DNA of 64,000 nucleotides from Druceiella hillmani (lineage: Eukaryota > Arthropoda > Insecta > Lepidoptera > Hepialidae). The DNA is taken from assembly GCA_039881145.1 (NCBI GenBank), contig JAYKKI010000009.1:12588001-12652000 (forward strand), read 5' to 3'. The stretch's first letter is position 1. Each line of letters opens with the position of its first letter. This document shows positions 12,371 through 29,260 of this stretch, in pieces. The notes under the pieces are model-generated. The model was not told the origin of the DNA. It searched no databases and saw only the letters and a program-made list of their open reading frames with translations. A program made the position numbers and the translations under genes.

Positions 12371-14991
12371 TTGTAGGCCATTTGGAGGAGTACCGGAAAT
12401 TATGGATTGATATAAATAAATGATATAAAGTTCAAATAATTTTAAGTAAATACTGGGCAAATACCAATAGGTAGTCGAAAAAGTACAATGGGTCAAATCT
12501 ATGAATAAAAGAAATAAGAAATTCCTAACCTAAAATTAAAAAAACGCATAATTGCAAATATATTTCCAAGTTAGAGAAACTAATGACATTGTATTCACAA
12601 GTTTTAGTTAACAGATTTTAATAATGTTTTATGGTTCAAATCTATCCCGCGTGCTGCCTATTGAGTTAAATCGTCCAATTTCTAATGCATGTATAACCTA
12701 TCTTTTATACTTATTTATGTTACGCTTCCACTAATATTCACTGCGAATCCTCTTTCTAGTCTTATTTCCTAGCATTGGAGTAATATTGATTTTTATTTTT
12801 GATAGGTTTCTATTTTAAAATTAGGAAAAAAATACGACGCGATTACACGACGCAACAAGTGCATGCCATTTAATCTCGTACAGAATGCTTTGCTGCGATG
12901 GGTCAAGTCGCGATAGTGACGCTTTTGTTACTTACGATTTTTACAGAGGCGGTTTTGCGCGTAGCCTCTGAAATAAAATGGTAATTTTGCACATGATGGA
13001 GGCAATTTTTACGGTGTTTTATTTATTTAAACCGTAGAGGAATTGTCCTACATTGCCATTAGATATAAAAATGTGATGAGCTAGACATGGAACAGAAAAT
13101 CCATACACAAAGAAATGTAAAAATTAATGCTGTATTGATGAATATTTATGAAAATCTGCCGTAAAAAATGTTATTTCTTAGAAAAACTTCTTTGTACGCA
13201 GAATCATGACAACTTTTCCAGAATTAATGGACTTAAATTCTTTAAATGAGAACCAAGCAGCATGTCGCCCCACATGCCATCGTTAAATTGTATTAAATTA
13301 TCATTATTAATGCAAAATAATGCATAATGTACTTTGAATTGTTTCTTATAGTTCTGAAAGAAAAAAAATCATACAAAAACTGACGCCAAATTATGAAACG
13401 CTAAACGTAGACGTCAAATCGAAAAATGCAGTTATCAGCTCAAAATATGTTTGCATGTGCTATTTCGTTTGAAATTGACTTTCCTTTTTTAAGCCTGTAA
13501 TATAACGAAAAGCTTAAAGGTATTAATAAAACCTGTTTAATGAAGTTGTACATCTACACACACACACACAAACAAATAGACGCACGCACGCCCGCACGCA
13601 CATACGTACACACATGCACATGTACATGCACACAAGAATTTTTGAATCGTGTAAATTACGATATTTTACTAAATCATAGAAAAACGAAATTCCGTTTCGC
13701 TTTTACTATTTTACTCTTCGAATCTTACAGATAGAAAACTGTAGGTACAAGTAGATACACCTGCACATTCGAGACTTACTTTACACGATCAGGAGTGAGC
13801 CACGGTTTGAATCTCAGGATTCTACTTTGCTGGTAAATGAACCACGAATTCTTTGTTATTCCCGGTGACATGAAGCTTTTTACAGTCGTATCGGTTGCAG
13901 CAGATGGCGAACGACTGCAGCGTGACATCAGCATCATCATCGAGTAGAGTGCATTAAGCGGCTTACGTTTCAATGCGAAATAGTCTTCAATAATACGTTA
14001 CAGTCGGGAACACGCCCCGAATATACGGTTAGCAGGATTCCGCTGTATCGTCTGAATGAGGTCATTGATTTGAGAGTCAGATTTTATTCGTGATTGATCT
14101 TTCGTGGGTATAATTCAAAGGATGCTCAGTTCGCGTCATCAACCCACCTGCTTAATTAGTGTTAAGTCAATGAGAATTCAGCTCCAATATTTACAGCACA
14201 CATGAAGCCAAGTACAGGCTTACAGCAGTACAGGTTAATCATTGAACGTGCGCAAAAGACGTCCCTACGTAGTTTGTAAATAAGAGAGTATGGTTACTTT
14301 TATTTCTTAGTTACTAATTATTACCCCCTCGGTATTCTAGTTTCTCTTTCTTTGAAACACAGAAGAGACGTCGTGCTTATGAAGTTTGTTTTTCTGCCAC
14401 TGAGAGAAGAAATTCTGAGCTCTCACTCAATAAGTACTTTTTTGCTACACCACCCTCTATAATAGAATTATAACAGATTTTTGGCAGTATTTTACTTCTC
14501 ATTCAACTGATCGCTGCCACCTGCATATGATTTGTTTATAATGAGTGAAAGTAAATTTTTTGAAACGTGTTCCCGTTAGCTTTCATAATGTTTGTGTACT
14601 TTGCCATTTAAATTTAATCTATAAACTTATCATTACGTATAAGTAATACTATAATGTACCGAAAAATTAGAGTAAATAAAGGTAAACAGGTACACTGAAA
14701 ATGTCGAATTATTAAATATTTCTTTTTATTTCCTGCTCACTGAATCATACAGCTATATCAGTTTCAAAAATACAAAGTTTTTTTAATGTCCCTAATAACG
14801 TGAATACTAAGAAAAAATGCAATAAGCTTTAATTGATTTCTTAATGAAAATTCGATTGTCAGAATACTTCGATAATGAGCTGTAATTTTATTTATTGTTT
14901 AATAGCTACGTAAAATATTAATAGTGGAATAGTTGTGACAATATTATTAAAACTCTTTTAATTATATTTACTCTAACGGAAACTTAAACTA
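12371..14991. other. Non-coding; CA-rich microsatellite and a GC-richer patch
   Basis: A (CA)n / ACGC-type microsatellite lies at about 13557-13636. The stretch 13780-14280 is noticeably less AT-rich than its surroundings, and carries a 65-codon minus frame (13776-13973) with no recognised domain. It could be a conserved non-coding element or an old repeat; nothing in it identifies it. Confidence 0.45.
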
Positions 14992-15186
<195 letters not shown>

Positions 15187-18100
15187 CACCACGCAGGCGC
15201 CATCAAAAACTGCGATTTTCTCTTTATTTAATATATAAATATATTGCATGCTTGATACTAAAATTATTAAATTTAAAAAAAATTACAAAATAATATGTGC
15301 CACGTATAATTTCAATTTTTCGTAATTAATGTAAATTATATGATTAAAAATCATTACTTTAATTGTATATTTTAAATTAAAAAGTACAAAATTTCATTAA
15401 AAACACAAGTTTTACTTCGTTTCGTTTTTAGATTATTTCATCTTGTTTTTTAAATTTCTTATAAAATATATAAGATTAAATGAAATTACGTGATGTAGTA
15501 TTATTTCTACTTTCTTTAATTTCTTTACGACGACCTAAGTTTCGTTGTATAACCACATCGTCAGGTGGGCTATTAGCAAAGATTAAAAAGTACAATAGCG
15601 GAAGCCTTGTTTGTGTGGGTTTTCCCACTGCTTATGTTAGTGAGTTTATTGTAGGGGAGCAATGTATTATATTTCCGAGAGTTATACAATATACCAGTAT
15701 TTCAGTGAGGGTAATAAATTCAATTGTTGTTATTATATGAGTTTGTACAATACAAATGTTCTGGTGTATGTAATAAAATTATTCTCTATTAAATATTAAA
15801 ATGGAAGTTATTTTCGGTAATATATTCATACAAAAGCAAGGGTATCTGGAAGTTAGAACAATGTTATATCACTAATTTAACATATCCCCGCTTTTATTTA
15901 TTCATACATTTGTTTATTTCCTTAAATTTTTTATGTACTTATATTATGTGTGTATTTGGGCTGAAACAATTTGAAGAGTACTGTAGAATCAATGTTGTCT
16001 GTGTATATAATGTCTAGAAGATATAACAATCTATGAGCACACATATTTATTTACTTACAGTGGCAACGAAATTTAAAGCAATCAATGCAATAATTCAACG
16101 CTACAAAAAATGTGAGTTAACTATACTGTTAATTTGACTAATTTGAATTTTAATTATAACAACATACCTCATACGCACATGGTTTTGAAAATAGTTACCA
16201 CACAAGTACAGCTTTAAAAAAATTTCCAGTCAGTTGAAACTAAACTATATTATCGAAAAATGTGCATTTACACCGAGTGAAACGTAACAAAAATGTAAAT
16301 TTGAACTATTACAATCGTGGTCTACCCTACGTGAACTCGGTTGGTTATTTGGCACTTTTAATTTTATTTTCCATTTGCGCAATGCTTGTGCAGCTTACTT
16401 CACAACCGTTATAGTTACTGTCTCCGTGCAGTGTGGCTAAATGCGTTCGTTCCTACAATACCACAGAGCTGCAGGTATTTGTCACATACAATAAAAAGGC
16501 ACTACAATGGAAGTTTATTTTTACGTCGGTGTTTTAAAATATATTAAGAAAAATAAAAGGTATTCTATAAACTGACCGTTTATGAAAAATGGCGTTCTTC
16601 GAAAAAATAATAATAGCGTATAAACAATTCAATAATAAGGGTGCTTGGCTTTATCTAGTTACACTGATGCGATTTATATACTAAAGGAAAAATTGTTATT
16701 ATACCTTTTTGTACTTTCAGCTCTTTACCTCATGCACTCTTAAAAGTTTTTTATTTGTATAATTAAAAGTAATCATCTACATAATAATCGTTGAATAGAT
16801 TGATGATATCTTTGTTATCCTCTGATCCTGTTTCCTCTAACATATCCCTTTTTTCTATTACATTTTGTAGTGTATTTTGATGGCTGCAATTTATCATATT
16901 CCTTTTTTAAATTTTGATAAATGTTTCTATTTTGACATTCACTAGTCGGCCGCTTTGTGACGTGGAGTCATATCAATGGTTGTAATTTCATGGTTAGGTA
17001 AAACTCGATCATTTATTTATAATATTTGAATATTTTTATTTACATGATTAATAGAACAATGTTCGTAACGTTGTAATAAAATAATTTTAGATTTAAATAT
17101 CACAGTTTTTCAGTTTGCATTGGTATACGAGAAATTTTCAAATTATCTGGCCATAAAATACAACATATCATTTTGCGGAAAATCCGCCATAGTTTTTTTA
17201 AAATTATTATTGCTATATTAACCTCAGAGCTTAGAAAAAAAATAACAAACAAAGTTGGAAAAATAGGCACAAAGTTTAATTTCGTTGCCTTTGTGCCATA
17301 ATTCTAGCTAACTTTTTTAAGGCATTCTTCCATTTGTTCTGTCGTAAACTTCATCGTAGAACTTTTTGAGAAGGACGACGTTGCGATATTTTGTTTCCTA
17401 GTATTTCTAATGATTTAAGCAATGCACGCTAAAATACCTTTTCGGCAATAGTATTTTTCCAACATCCGGGAATGAAGGAATAGGTCGGGAAATTTTTACA
17501 AAACATTCATGATTTATGGTTTTAACATCTACTTGAATCAAACATTGAATGTGTCCTAAATCTAATAATGAAAACAAAAATAATTCTGTACAGTAGTTAC
17601 TGAGTAAATTGCGTACATGCAGACAGGCGCCACGGAAGATTATGTTTTGTAATAAGTACCGTCTAAAATGATAAAGATTTAATTTCCATAAGTATGTATA
17701 AGATTTACCTTCGTCGGTGTCTAAATATCAATAGTTTGTTATTATCAATGGTGATTGACATAAATTCGGAAACATCTTTGAAGGTATTTTTTTTCGTTAG
17801 TTTAAATTTTGATTTTCTTTTTTAAAAAAAATCTCATATCCACGTATAATACTTTGTTTTCCTGTATGTCCTTCTCGGACAGCTATGCTATAAATGAGAA
17901 AATATTTTACAAAAAAGCTGCTGTTTTTATTTCAAGACTATTTTCAGCCAATAATGCTGTTTTTTTTGTATAGAATCTTATTTTTCAGTGTTTATGACAT
18001 CCAAAAAATAATTTACAAGATCTAAAAGGTTAATGTAAACAACCGTTACGGTTAAGCATTTTGTAAAAAATACGAAATAAAAGTTTTCTAATCATTATAC

Positions 18101-20129
18101 AAAACCGTCAGCAAAAGCAAGTGAAAAAAATTAATTACATTTCCAAGAAAATAATACAAAAAATTCATTATTTCCACCCAAAACTGTTTTCTATTTTCCT
18201 TCTATACTTAAAAAAAAATTAAAAATCGAAAATGGCAATAGAATTCGTCTTTTTTATGTTAAGTAAAGTTTAATAAATAGCAAATACAATTTACTGTAAA
18301 TAGTATATGCTATTGTACTTTATATGACGTCAAAAAAGAATAATTCTGTGATAATTTGATAAAGTGGTAATTTCAGCATAAAATTTATCTACAAATTTTC
18401 TTTTTAATAATTTTACCTATTGGAAATATCTCTTTCATATCTATACCTAAAAGGCTAATAAATGCACGTATACAGTTCAATGATTCACGAAACAAATTCA
18501 AACTATTGAAACGTTGTGAGGAAACACTACAACATAATGTGACTTGACACTCTTCAACGTTGACAACTACACAAGAAATTCCTAATAATTAAACTATCGC
18601 AGCATCACAGTTCAGCTGCATTGTCAATGATTGTGCTTTGATAGTAAATACAATGTGAACAATTAAGCAATAATAATAAAAAAAATTACGGTAAAATGGA
18701 CAGTGTGTATACCAGCGTAAATAATTCATCTTCTACACTGGATGCATTGTATTTTATTCTCCATGCTTGCACCTCTTCTATACTTTATGAACACGTTTCG
18801 CAAGTATTCGTCTCGTCTGTGCTCCTAATAGTAATATATGACAGCATATAATTAATGTATCAACAACATTTATGGAAGTTTATAAAATTACATACAAAAA
18901 AAATAAAATTAAAAAAGAATACTTGAATATTCAAGCCAGAATATTAAATTACCACCTTCATTCATACGGATTCAGTTAATAGTTGAGGTAAATACTGATC
19001 GTTTTATATTAAAACATTGCTCGCAAAATTATCAAAACAGCTTCAGAAAGGGAACTAATATTTAGATAAACGTTTATTTTAATTAGTTTTTATTACATAA
19101 TCCTCAAGCACTCTGATATCCCAAACTATAATTTAAATATTTATAATACATATAGGAATAATACATAGATTTTTAAAACTTGTCAAGCACATTGCTCGAT
19201 CTTTTTGATCACAATGATTTAAATCATGTCTGTTAATTTGTTAACTAAAACTCTTTGATGGAATATGACAGAAACTATTAAGTAACAAGTTTAATAACAT
19301 AATACATTCGAAAAATAAAAAACATTATCGTAAGAAAAAATGCGTTAATAAATAAAGTAATGAAAGAAATACAAATAAAATTGCAAATAATAAAATAAGG
19401 AAATACGTCTGCAATAAAGTACGGCAGCGTTCAATCCCTTGTAATGAAAATGTCTATTAAACTTGACACGAAGACGAAGTCTAGATACGGACAGGTAAGT
19501 ATATCGTCCAAAATATACTTTCATTACCATTAATGTTCGCATACCTCTGATCTATAAATCCATAAATATTATGTGCGGAAATTAATTATTTTTAACCAGG
19601 ACATATCATAAAATAAAGTATTCGGTCGCGTCTGTCTGTATATACGTAATTTTCTCAGTAAATACTAAATGGATTTATTTCGTTTTCTATAAAAAATTTA
19701 CAGTATAATAAATCCTTAGTTCAGTTAGGTGTTAATCTCATAATTTATAAATATTTTGTGGAAACTACCCGACCAGCGGCGACGAGTGTGATAATGTACA
19801 CGTGAGGATTTAAGGGAATATAATAGATATGTATGTATAGTCACAACATGTCAATCAACTGGGAAAACAGTGCATCGTCTGCATTCGTATAATTTTCTAT
19901 GAAATATGATTTAACAACTTTCTGTTTCGTAATTCTGTTGTACCTATTTAATGCTATCACGGACTTTCATCTCGACAACTATTAGTCATGGATCATATTT
20001 AAAATATGTTGTATAAATTTTGATACTGAAAACAGTTCGAACAAATGTAGTAATATTTCAGTGTGAATTTTTGAATGAAAAAAATGCTGCTGTTTCTGTG
20101 GTGGAAAAAATAAGGTTTTATTGATATAA
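15187..20129. other. Long AT-rich stretch with no recognised gene
   Basis: An 86-codon plus-strand frame at 15480-15740 has no domain I recognise; it overlaps the motif ccacatcgtcaggtgg, of a kind I have seen near retroelement ends, but this is weak. At 19444-19494 a short open segment starting MKMSIKLDTK ends in CAG followed by GTAAGTA, a perfect donor site, but has no visible partner. The rest shows nothing. Confidence 0.45.
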
Positions 20130-20690
20130 AAAGGCATCATCAGAATCGGTCAAGAATTTTGATCTGTGTATTTGTCTGTAACCCTTATAGGATCACGTTC
20201 TTGTCCGTCTGTCGGTCAAACCCCTTTTTTTCAGACAAGCGTGGAGGTATCAAATTGAAATTAATATAAAATACTTAAGTCTACGGCCTATTGAAGCTGT
20301 AATCGACTTGAAATCAAGCTTCTAAGTCGATGCAATAAAAAATACGGACATTTATGAAGCATATTTTGACCCTTGCAGATAAATGAAAACCTATTTTGAC
20401 CATGGATCATAACATTGTGCAAGAAGCAAGGTCTGACAGTACAAGTAAAGGAAGAAAAACCAAAATTCGTTAATTTATAGTTATATCACATGAAATTTTT
20501 TTTTTGTAAATATGCGCCTGTAAAAGATACGGTAGTCAAAATATATTCGTTCTAAAAATTAAAATTTTGAACAGAATTTAATAAGAATTAATGTACCATT
20601 AAATTTATTGAATGCTTGAATCATACAATTTTTTGATCGCTGAATGTGCAAGGAACCCTCGTAGTGCGAATTCCACTCGTGTTTTAAAGA
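20130..20690 (+). repeat. Probable old dispersed insect repeat
   Basis: Two stretches resemble a repeat I recall from several insect genomes: the block around 20170-20345, with a cttgtccgtctgtcggtcaa-like run then gaggtatcaaattgaaat, and a terminal block at 20655-20690 (ggaaccctcgtagtgcgaat). In other insects the second block has the form 'GGAACCCTCxGTGCGxGAxTCCxACTCG'. No coding capacity is visible. The assignment rests on memory of the pattern only, and the borders are approximate. Confidence 0.35.
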
Positions 20691-22516
20691 TTTTTCAGAA
20701 GAGAGAGAAGATCTCTCTCTCTCTCTTTCCACCAAGTCTTAATAGTATACTGTTCAGGTTAATACTTATTAAATTACCCGAGTTGCAATAATTCTATAAT
20801 AAAAATTTGATAATGCGGCCCACACTCGCGGTAAGTGCAACATTAAGATGAGCTCAATAAGCTTTGACGTTAAGACCACGTAAACCGTTATTAAATCACA
20901 TGATATTTATTTCACGTGATTCATTATAAGAAAAAGTGCACATTTCTAGATAAAAAGTGAGGTATGCTAGGAGCTGACAATATGATGGTTAAAGGTTGCA
21001 TTATTTATATGAATTAATAAAGATAAATAGAGATAAACCCCAACACGCAGAATAAATTACATTGTTTAAGCTCCGGTATCGACTCATCCGTACATAGCTT
21101 TGTTGGCAGAGGCACCACAGAGGCAGAGGCGAGACCCGACCAGACCGCTCATAGTTTTGCAGTAAATATTTTCATATTAACCCATTCTCGCTGGTTTTAT
21201 TCCTAAAGTAAATATCGAATATTCTATGAAACTATGTCATAATACGTACGACTAGTCGATGCTCTGGGAAAATTCTCCCGCTCACTTATGGTAAATATTC
21301 TCTTGTTACATATATTCTCTGTTTTTGAAAAATGTTTATAATAAATATTGCAATTTTGCAAGTTGGTATTTTTTGCTTAATACCTAGAATAATTTCTAAC
21401 CGTGGTTGATTAGTCTCGAGTGTTAGTTTTATTTGCAATACAAGCAAACTTTACACACTTTTTGGAGTGTTAAACCTTATTGTTGAATGTATTTTTGTCT
21501 AATAAGTAGCCTCAAAACCTCTAACCTTTCAGTTAAAGGAGAAAAATATGAAAGTAAAATTCACGGATTTGAAATATTTTCTTTTATTCTGAATGTAATA
21601 TTGATCATTTATCATTGATAAAGTGAAATTACATTTCTTAATAAAGGAGAAGCCCATGCTGGTGTTGAAAAAATTAGTTGTACCTCAATGATATTTATTT
21701 TATTTTGTTGTATTAATTTCATATCTGTAAATAAAAGAAAAATGTCTAATGTTAATCTTGAAAATGAATAAGCATTGACCATTGAAATTGAACAACATTA
21801 TTAAGGCTCAATAACTATTTTTTCAATATTCAATTAGTGGTAATTAATTTCTAAATATCAACATTATGAAACATTCCAATATTACTGAATAATAATAATA
21901 AAGCTTCCAAAATATCGTACAGTTCAAGGACCTTTACTCAGTTCATGATAAACGCCGTTAAGTTGGTCGTAACAGACGTGAGGAATACAAATATGGGAAA
22001 AACAAACAGACAAATACAATGTATCCCACAACCATATTTTATTTGTATGTTAAATAAACAATAACACATTTTATCAGATATAATATGCTCATCACTAATA
22101 ATATCTTTTTGGGGGTTTCCTTGATAAAGTTTACATTTATTTAATGTTATTAATTAAGTCATATCGGATACAAAACCAACTAACTTTTTTTAATAATGTC
22201 ATTAAAAGAAATTGTTCAAGTAATTCTAAATGCAACTCAAAAGCAATAAAACATTTCCAAAAAAACAATATTGGCAACTCAACCCGTGAAAACATTATTT
22301 TATTTCCGTGATACACACTTTATGAAGTTCTACTTATTTTCCGCGTCACTCTATTTATTGACTTGGCGACTATTTTCATATAATGGCGAAAGAATTCACG
22401 TTATGGGGGTAAGCCATAATAAATAAAAAAAAAATCATATGCATTAGGAAACATAAGTTGTAATAACCGATAGCTACTTCGAGGGAAAGTGACTTCAATA
22501 TCATTCTAATCAATCT
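20691..22516. other. Non-coding stretch with a (CT)n run
   Basis: Contains a short (CT)n run at about 20711-20728 and a short GC-richer patch at 21070-21150. No gene recognised. Confidence 0.5.
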
Positions 22517-22517
22517 G

Positions 22518-22554
<37 letters not shown>

Positions 22555-22587
22555 GTAAGTGTATATATATATATATATACATATATT
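22517..22587. repeat. (TA)n with (TGTA)n core
   Basis: Two (TA)n blocks flank four to five copies of tgta. Confidence 0.9.
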
Positions 22588-23059
22588 ACATTTCCATATT
22601 AAACTTTTTAATTCGCTTTAAAATACGCACAGTGTAACCTATCAAATTTACTTGCAAGTCAGTTCTTTTCACTTCAGGGTGTTATTTCCGTTATGTTATT
22701 TATGTCCGTCTTTATAAAATTGCATCCTACACAAAAATGGTGTAGCAATAAATGCAATAACTTTTTTTAGGAAATTGCAATATTTATTATTAGGTATATA
22801 AAAATAAAAAACCGCCATTCATTGTAGTAAGTTTATGACAATGGTCTTTAAAATTATGTGTCGATCTACACTAACTGCCATGTTCAACAAACATGGTAGA
22901 AAAAGTATAATGAAAGCTACAACATCACTAGACACCCTACAAATATCGATTCATTTCCCATTCTCGTACCTACCATGATTTCTGCCACTATCTCTTCTAC
23001 GCATTAGAAATTGTAGCATGATAAAAATAAAAAAAAACTGTCTGCACGCATCCATATTT
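22588..23059. other. Non-coding stretch outside the left inverted arm
   Basis: No gene seen. It does not match the sequence beyond the outer end of the right arm, which sets the outer border of the inverted repeat near 23060. Confidence 0.5.
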
Positions 23060-25160
<2,101 letters not shown>

Positions 25161-25309
25161 TGAGGAGGAATAACACAAACGAATAACACAAATGGGTTGA
25201 CAAGTGAGAAGAGGGAGATTCTACATTTCCAATTTCTTCTCGTATGCGTACATTCGTGGTCAAAGTCAATTATTAATTTAGTCGATTGCGAAATTTCTTT
25301 GTGTTCAGT
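25161..25309. other. Start of spacer between the inverted arms
   Basis: Arm similarity fades here. No gene in this part; an 83-codon minus frame (25076-25327) has no recognised domain. Confidence 0.4.
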
Positions 25310-25645
25310 TTTGTTGCGTCGTCGCACTCCGTTGGCAAAGTTCGAGATAGGCTAAGCGAAACATTTGGCATCCAGTGGATAGGTCGATTTGAACCTATAC
25401 GTTGGCCTCCACATCTATCAGACATCACCCCCTTGGACTTATTCGCGTAGGAACTTATTAAAAACTCGTGATATTGAAATAGAGATGCGTGCGTGTATTA
25501 TCGCTGCTCTGATAAAAGTACTATTAACCAAGTCAATTCTTTATTTAAGAGAATCTAAGAGTAACTAAAAAATGTGTGCAAAACTGTATTGAAAATGGGA
25601 GGGGACATGTTGAAAAGACGACATGTTGAAAATGGTCGCAGACAC
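25310..25645 (+). pseudogene. Mariner-type transposase, C-terminal fragment
   Basis: From 25316 the plus strand reads a clear transposase tail: ETFGIQWIGRFEPIRWPP, then LSDITPLDLFA before a stop (25447-25449), matching the 'WP.RSPDLTPLDFFLWG' block that holds the third catalytic Asp. After frameshifts it continues with MRACIIAA, LRES and a final block like 'C.QNCIENGGGHVEK' at 25575-25620. The N-terminal DNA-binding part and the first two catalytic residues are missing, and no terminal repeat is seen. It lies in the spacer of the large inverted repeat. It belongs to the Tc1/mariner superfamily; its subgroup differs from the copies at 43 kb and 60 kb. Confidence 0.72.
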
Positions 25646-25735
25646 CTGTATAAATGTGTGAGTATGTTTATATACATGTATATATTCATAGGACTATAAG
25701 GGAGACATTCAATTTATTAAATACACTGAAACAAA

Positions 25736-26040
25736 AACAACGACCTAACGACGAACGGCGCCTCAGTGTTTTTTCTTCTTTCTTATGGCGACATTACCCC
25801 CTTTTCTATTTTGTTTCATCGAAGCAAAATAAGAAGCGAAAATTGTTGGACTGCATTGATATTTAGATAAAAAATGTTGTATTGATTTACCTTTAAAGAG
25901 CAGAGCGCGCATAACATTTTGCGAATAAAGCGAATAAAATATGCGAGTGGCCCGCTGACGACTTTTAAATCTATTCACACGGCCGCTACTAAATTCAGCT
26001 GTTTCTTGACGAGTAACAGCATTCAGCTGTTACTCGTCGA
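25736..26040 (+). repeat. Dispersed repeat family, copy A
   Basis: The block from about 25736 (acgacgaacggcgcc) through cttttctattttgtttcatc (25801-25820) and gcattgatatttagataa (25853-25869) aligns with 30185-30385 and 32862-33060 in the same orientation. The tail here (25900-26040) has 'gcagagcgcgca...ggccgctac...ttcagctgttt', similar to 'acagcgcgcgaacgctcagttgtt' (33022-33045) of copy C. No coding sense is seen. Confidence 0.55.
26008..26038. repeat. 13-bp perfect hairpin, 5-base loop
   Basis: 26008-26020 (gacgagtaacagc) pairs exactly with 26026-26038 around attca. It sits at the tail of repeat copy A. Confidence 0.9.
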
Positions 26041-26529
26041 TGAAATTATAGTTCTCGTAATTTACTATTGTTCATTTTTCATTATGTCTGAAGGTTTATA
26101 ATAACCAGAAAGCATACTTTTACGATTACCACTTCGATTTATCGTTATATTTTCTTTATCAAATTTTTTAACTCCAGGGTATGCAACATTACTCACTTGA
26201 AAGAAATAGAACGTAATTTTTAAATAGTTTTACAAAATTATCATTCCGTATCTCCGTACATCCATGTTTGTTCCAGGTAATTATGTTGTTTACTTTTAAT
26301 GCAATTTCTTTGCGATCCTTTATGGCGAACTACTTTACATAACAATTTATTTCGAAATTCGATTTTTTTAATAACAAAAATCCAAATGGATTAAGAAGTA
26401 AAATTGAAATGTTATAAAATTTTATATCAAACTGATTCTTTGTCAAATAAAAGTTCATAGTTCCTTCTCGTTTTTACTACACTTGCACTGCCTTTTAAAA
26501 TTCCCATCCAATAAAAACGTGTTTGTCTT

Positions 26530-28600
26530 GTTCTTTCTCACTCTTTATTTCTATCGAAGTATGTAATAGCAAAAAGTTGTAAAGATCTGTTCTGGAAATA
26601 TTCCTTATTCAATTCATGTTAAAAACAAACCCTTAATACTGGTTGTCACAATCAAAATCATCAATCTATATAAACGATTACTGCCTGCGAAATAAAATAA
26701 AAATACCGAATATAATCTTCCTAATGTTTCATATATTAAGTAGATTTTATTAGTTAGATAAAGCTGATATATTCGATACCCAGAAAGACCTCCTACCTTG
26801 TTCAAGTTACCTGTAAATGAAAATGGATTTTAGTTTAGGCAAGAATAGGTCAAACGGTAATACTCATCCTTAGCACTATAGTACCGAATCAAAATTTTCA
26901 CAAAAAAAATGCTTAAAATTTTTGCTACTAAAGTGAGATTAATTAATTCACGTCTAAATTTGAAAGCAAAAATGTAATTGTGATATGAAGTGAACTAGTT
27001 TTAAACATATTTTATTAATACTAGTCGATTTGGAAAAAAAAATTATTTGTTAAATTGCTTATAATATAAATATGACTTATTAAACGACTTACTTCGGGTA
27101 TAAGAAAAGTAAATACAGCTAAATAAGTATTTACCTATAATATGGAACTCCAAATATGTCCTACTTAGTCTTGGTCATTTTGTTTTAATATCTCTATTAA
27201 ACATAGGTATATGCTAGGTGAGAATAGCGTCTAAAATTGAAGTGCTTTTCTGTCTTTCACTCGGTGTATCTTATTGATCTTTTAACTGATATACAACGGG
27301 GCAATACGTTATATAATACCAAATTTTAAATACATTTTCAAGCTTTGTTAACCTGACAGTCAATTATTTTGTATTTCATGTAACACGTTTTTATAAAAAT
27401 TATATTAAAAATTTACTGTGAAATAATTGTCAATAGGAAGAGTTTAAATAAGTTTCCAATTTTAAATAGTAACCGTATTAAATTTTGTGACCATTTATAG
27501 AATCCCCTGAAACACGTATAAGTTTTTCACAATTTTCTTCTGTATACTAATAAAATTGAGCTAATTTTGTTTTTCCTGCAGCATGTAAAAATTTTAAAGC
27601 TTACTACCTCTTCGGAAGGAATTGATCACATTATTCAACCCATGATTACGCCCACATATGAAAGTAAGTTCTAATATATTCCTTGTGTGACTTTAAAATA
27701 ATAAATAACTTGTGTGACTTTAAAATAATAAAGAAAATATGCAAATAATAACCCAACTGATTCTTTGTTTATTTATATTAAATATATTAACACAACGAAA
27801 CCATTTCTTATACTCAAACAAAAATAAAAATTGCACTGCTGCAAACCAATAGATAAGTTATATATATATATATCTGATTCATCTAAATTTAAGTGAATTC
27901 ACAGCAATTAATTTATTATAATCGCACACAAATTATTATCATAATAATAAACAGGAACATTAATTTAACAGTAATTATAATTTAATATTTTGTTTATCGC
28001 AAAGTACATGTGTTTTAAAAAGAATTTGTACAATTAATACCAAAAACAATGGCAAAAATATTTCCCTTATTAACAGTGGAAGTCCATTTTTTGCACGGAT
28101 ATAAATTTACAATGAACAGTGCAAAAGAAGTTAATTGCCGTCGGTTTTTCGAACGATGACAATAATTTAACAAATGAAGAATAACGTAAATTGCACCTGA
28201 CAGTACCCCTGCTGAAACATTTACTGATATTTTTCTCTAGGTTTTGATGGGAAGCTTCTAATAAAATTACCTGAAAAAAACAGGAAACTTATTAGTAAAG
28301 AAAAATAAAGTAAGGAGGGAAGTCAAAAAGTCAAATTCTAAGTGGATCGATTTGAAGATTGTCTATAAATTTTGTTCAGAGGTATATGTTTCTTCTAAGG
28401 GCGTACAAGAATATTCACCTTGTAAAGGCTACTACTTTCATTTAATTATTGCGATTAAATTTTAAGAATAACGGCTCTTTTATAAATGTAAACATTTGTA
28501 AATCGATATAAAAACTTCGTAACTTCAAGAAGCAAAAAAGTAAAGAGATAATATATGCGTTATGAAGAGTTAAATAATTATTATACTTTGAAATAATTTT
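26530..28600 (-). repeat. Right arm of the large inverted repeat
   Basis: Reverse complement of 23060-25160, with anchors listed for that arm. It carries a private tandem duplication of a 27-base unit (cttgtgtgactttaaaataa...) at 27682-27731. Between the arms lies about 1.4 kb of unrelated sequence. The arms could be an inverted segmental duplication, or two insertions of one 2.1-kb repeat in opposite directions. Confidence 0.85.
27582..27663 (+). other. Candidate 82-nt internal exon in the right arm
   Basis: The segment is preceded by a branch-point-like ctaat and a pyrimidine tract ending tttttcctgcag (AG at 27580-27581). It is followed by GTAAGT at 27664-27669, a consensus donor. Only one of the three frames is open, reading HVKILKLTTSSEGIDHIIQP and six or seven more residues. 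The matching place in the left arm (minus strand, about 24070-24150) keeps 'CATGTAAA' and 'ATATGAAA', but its donor reads CTAAGT and the open frame is shifted to a stop. So if this is an exon, the right copy is the intact one. No other exon of such a gene is recognised nearby, so this may be chance. Confidence 0.35.

Positions 28601-29260
<660 letters not shown>

Noticed and set aside
13790..13825. ggtttgaatctc as a pol III B box (tRNA or SINE)
   Set aside because: No A box at the right distance, and no cloverleaf could be built.
15525..15570. ccacatcgtcaggtgg-type motif as a retroelement border
   Set aside because: Only one short motif, with no recognisable coding sequence beside it.
27682..27731. 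27-base tandem repeat as part of a CRISPR-like array
   Set aside because: Only two adjoining copies, no spacers, and the context is a nuclear animal genome.
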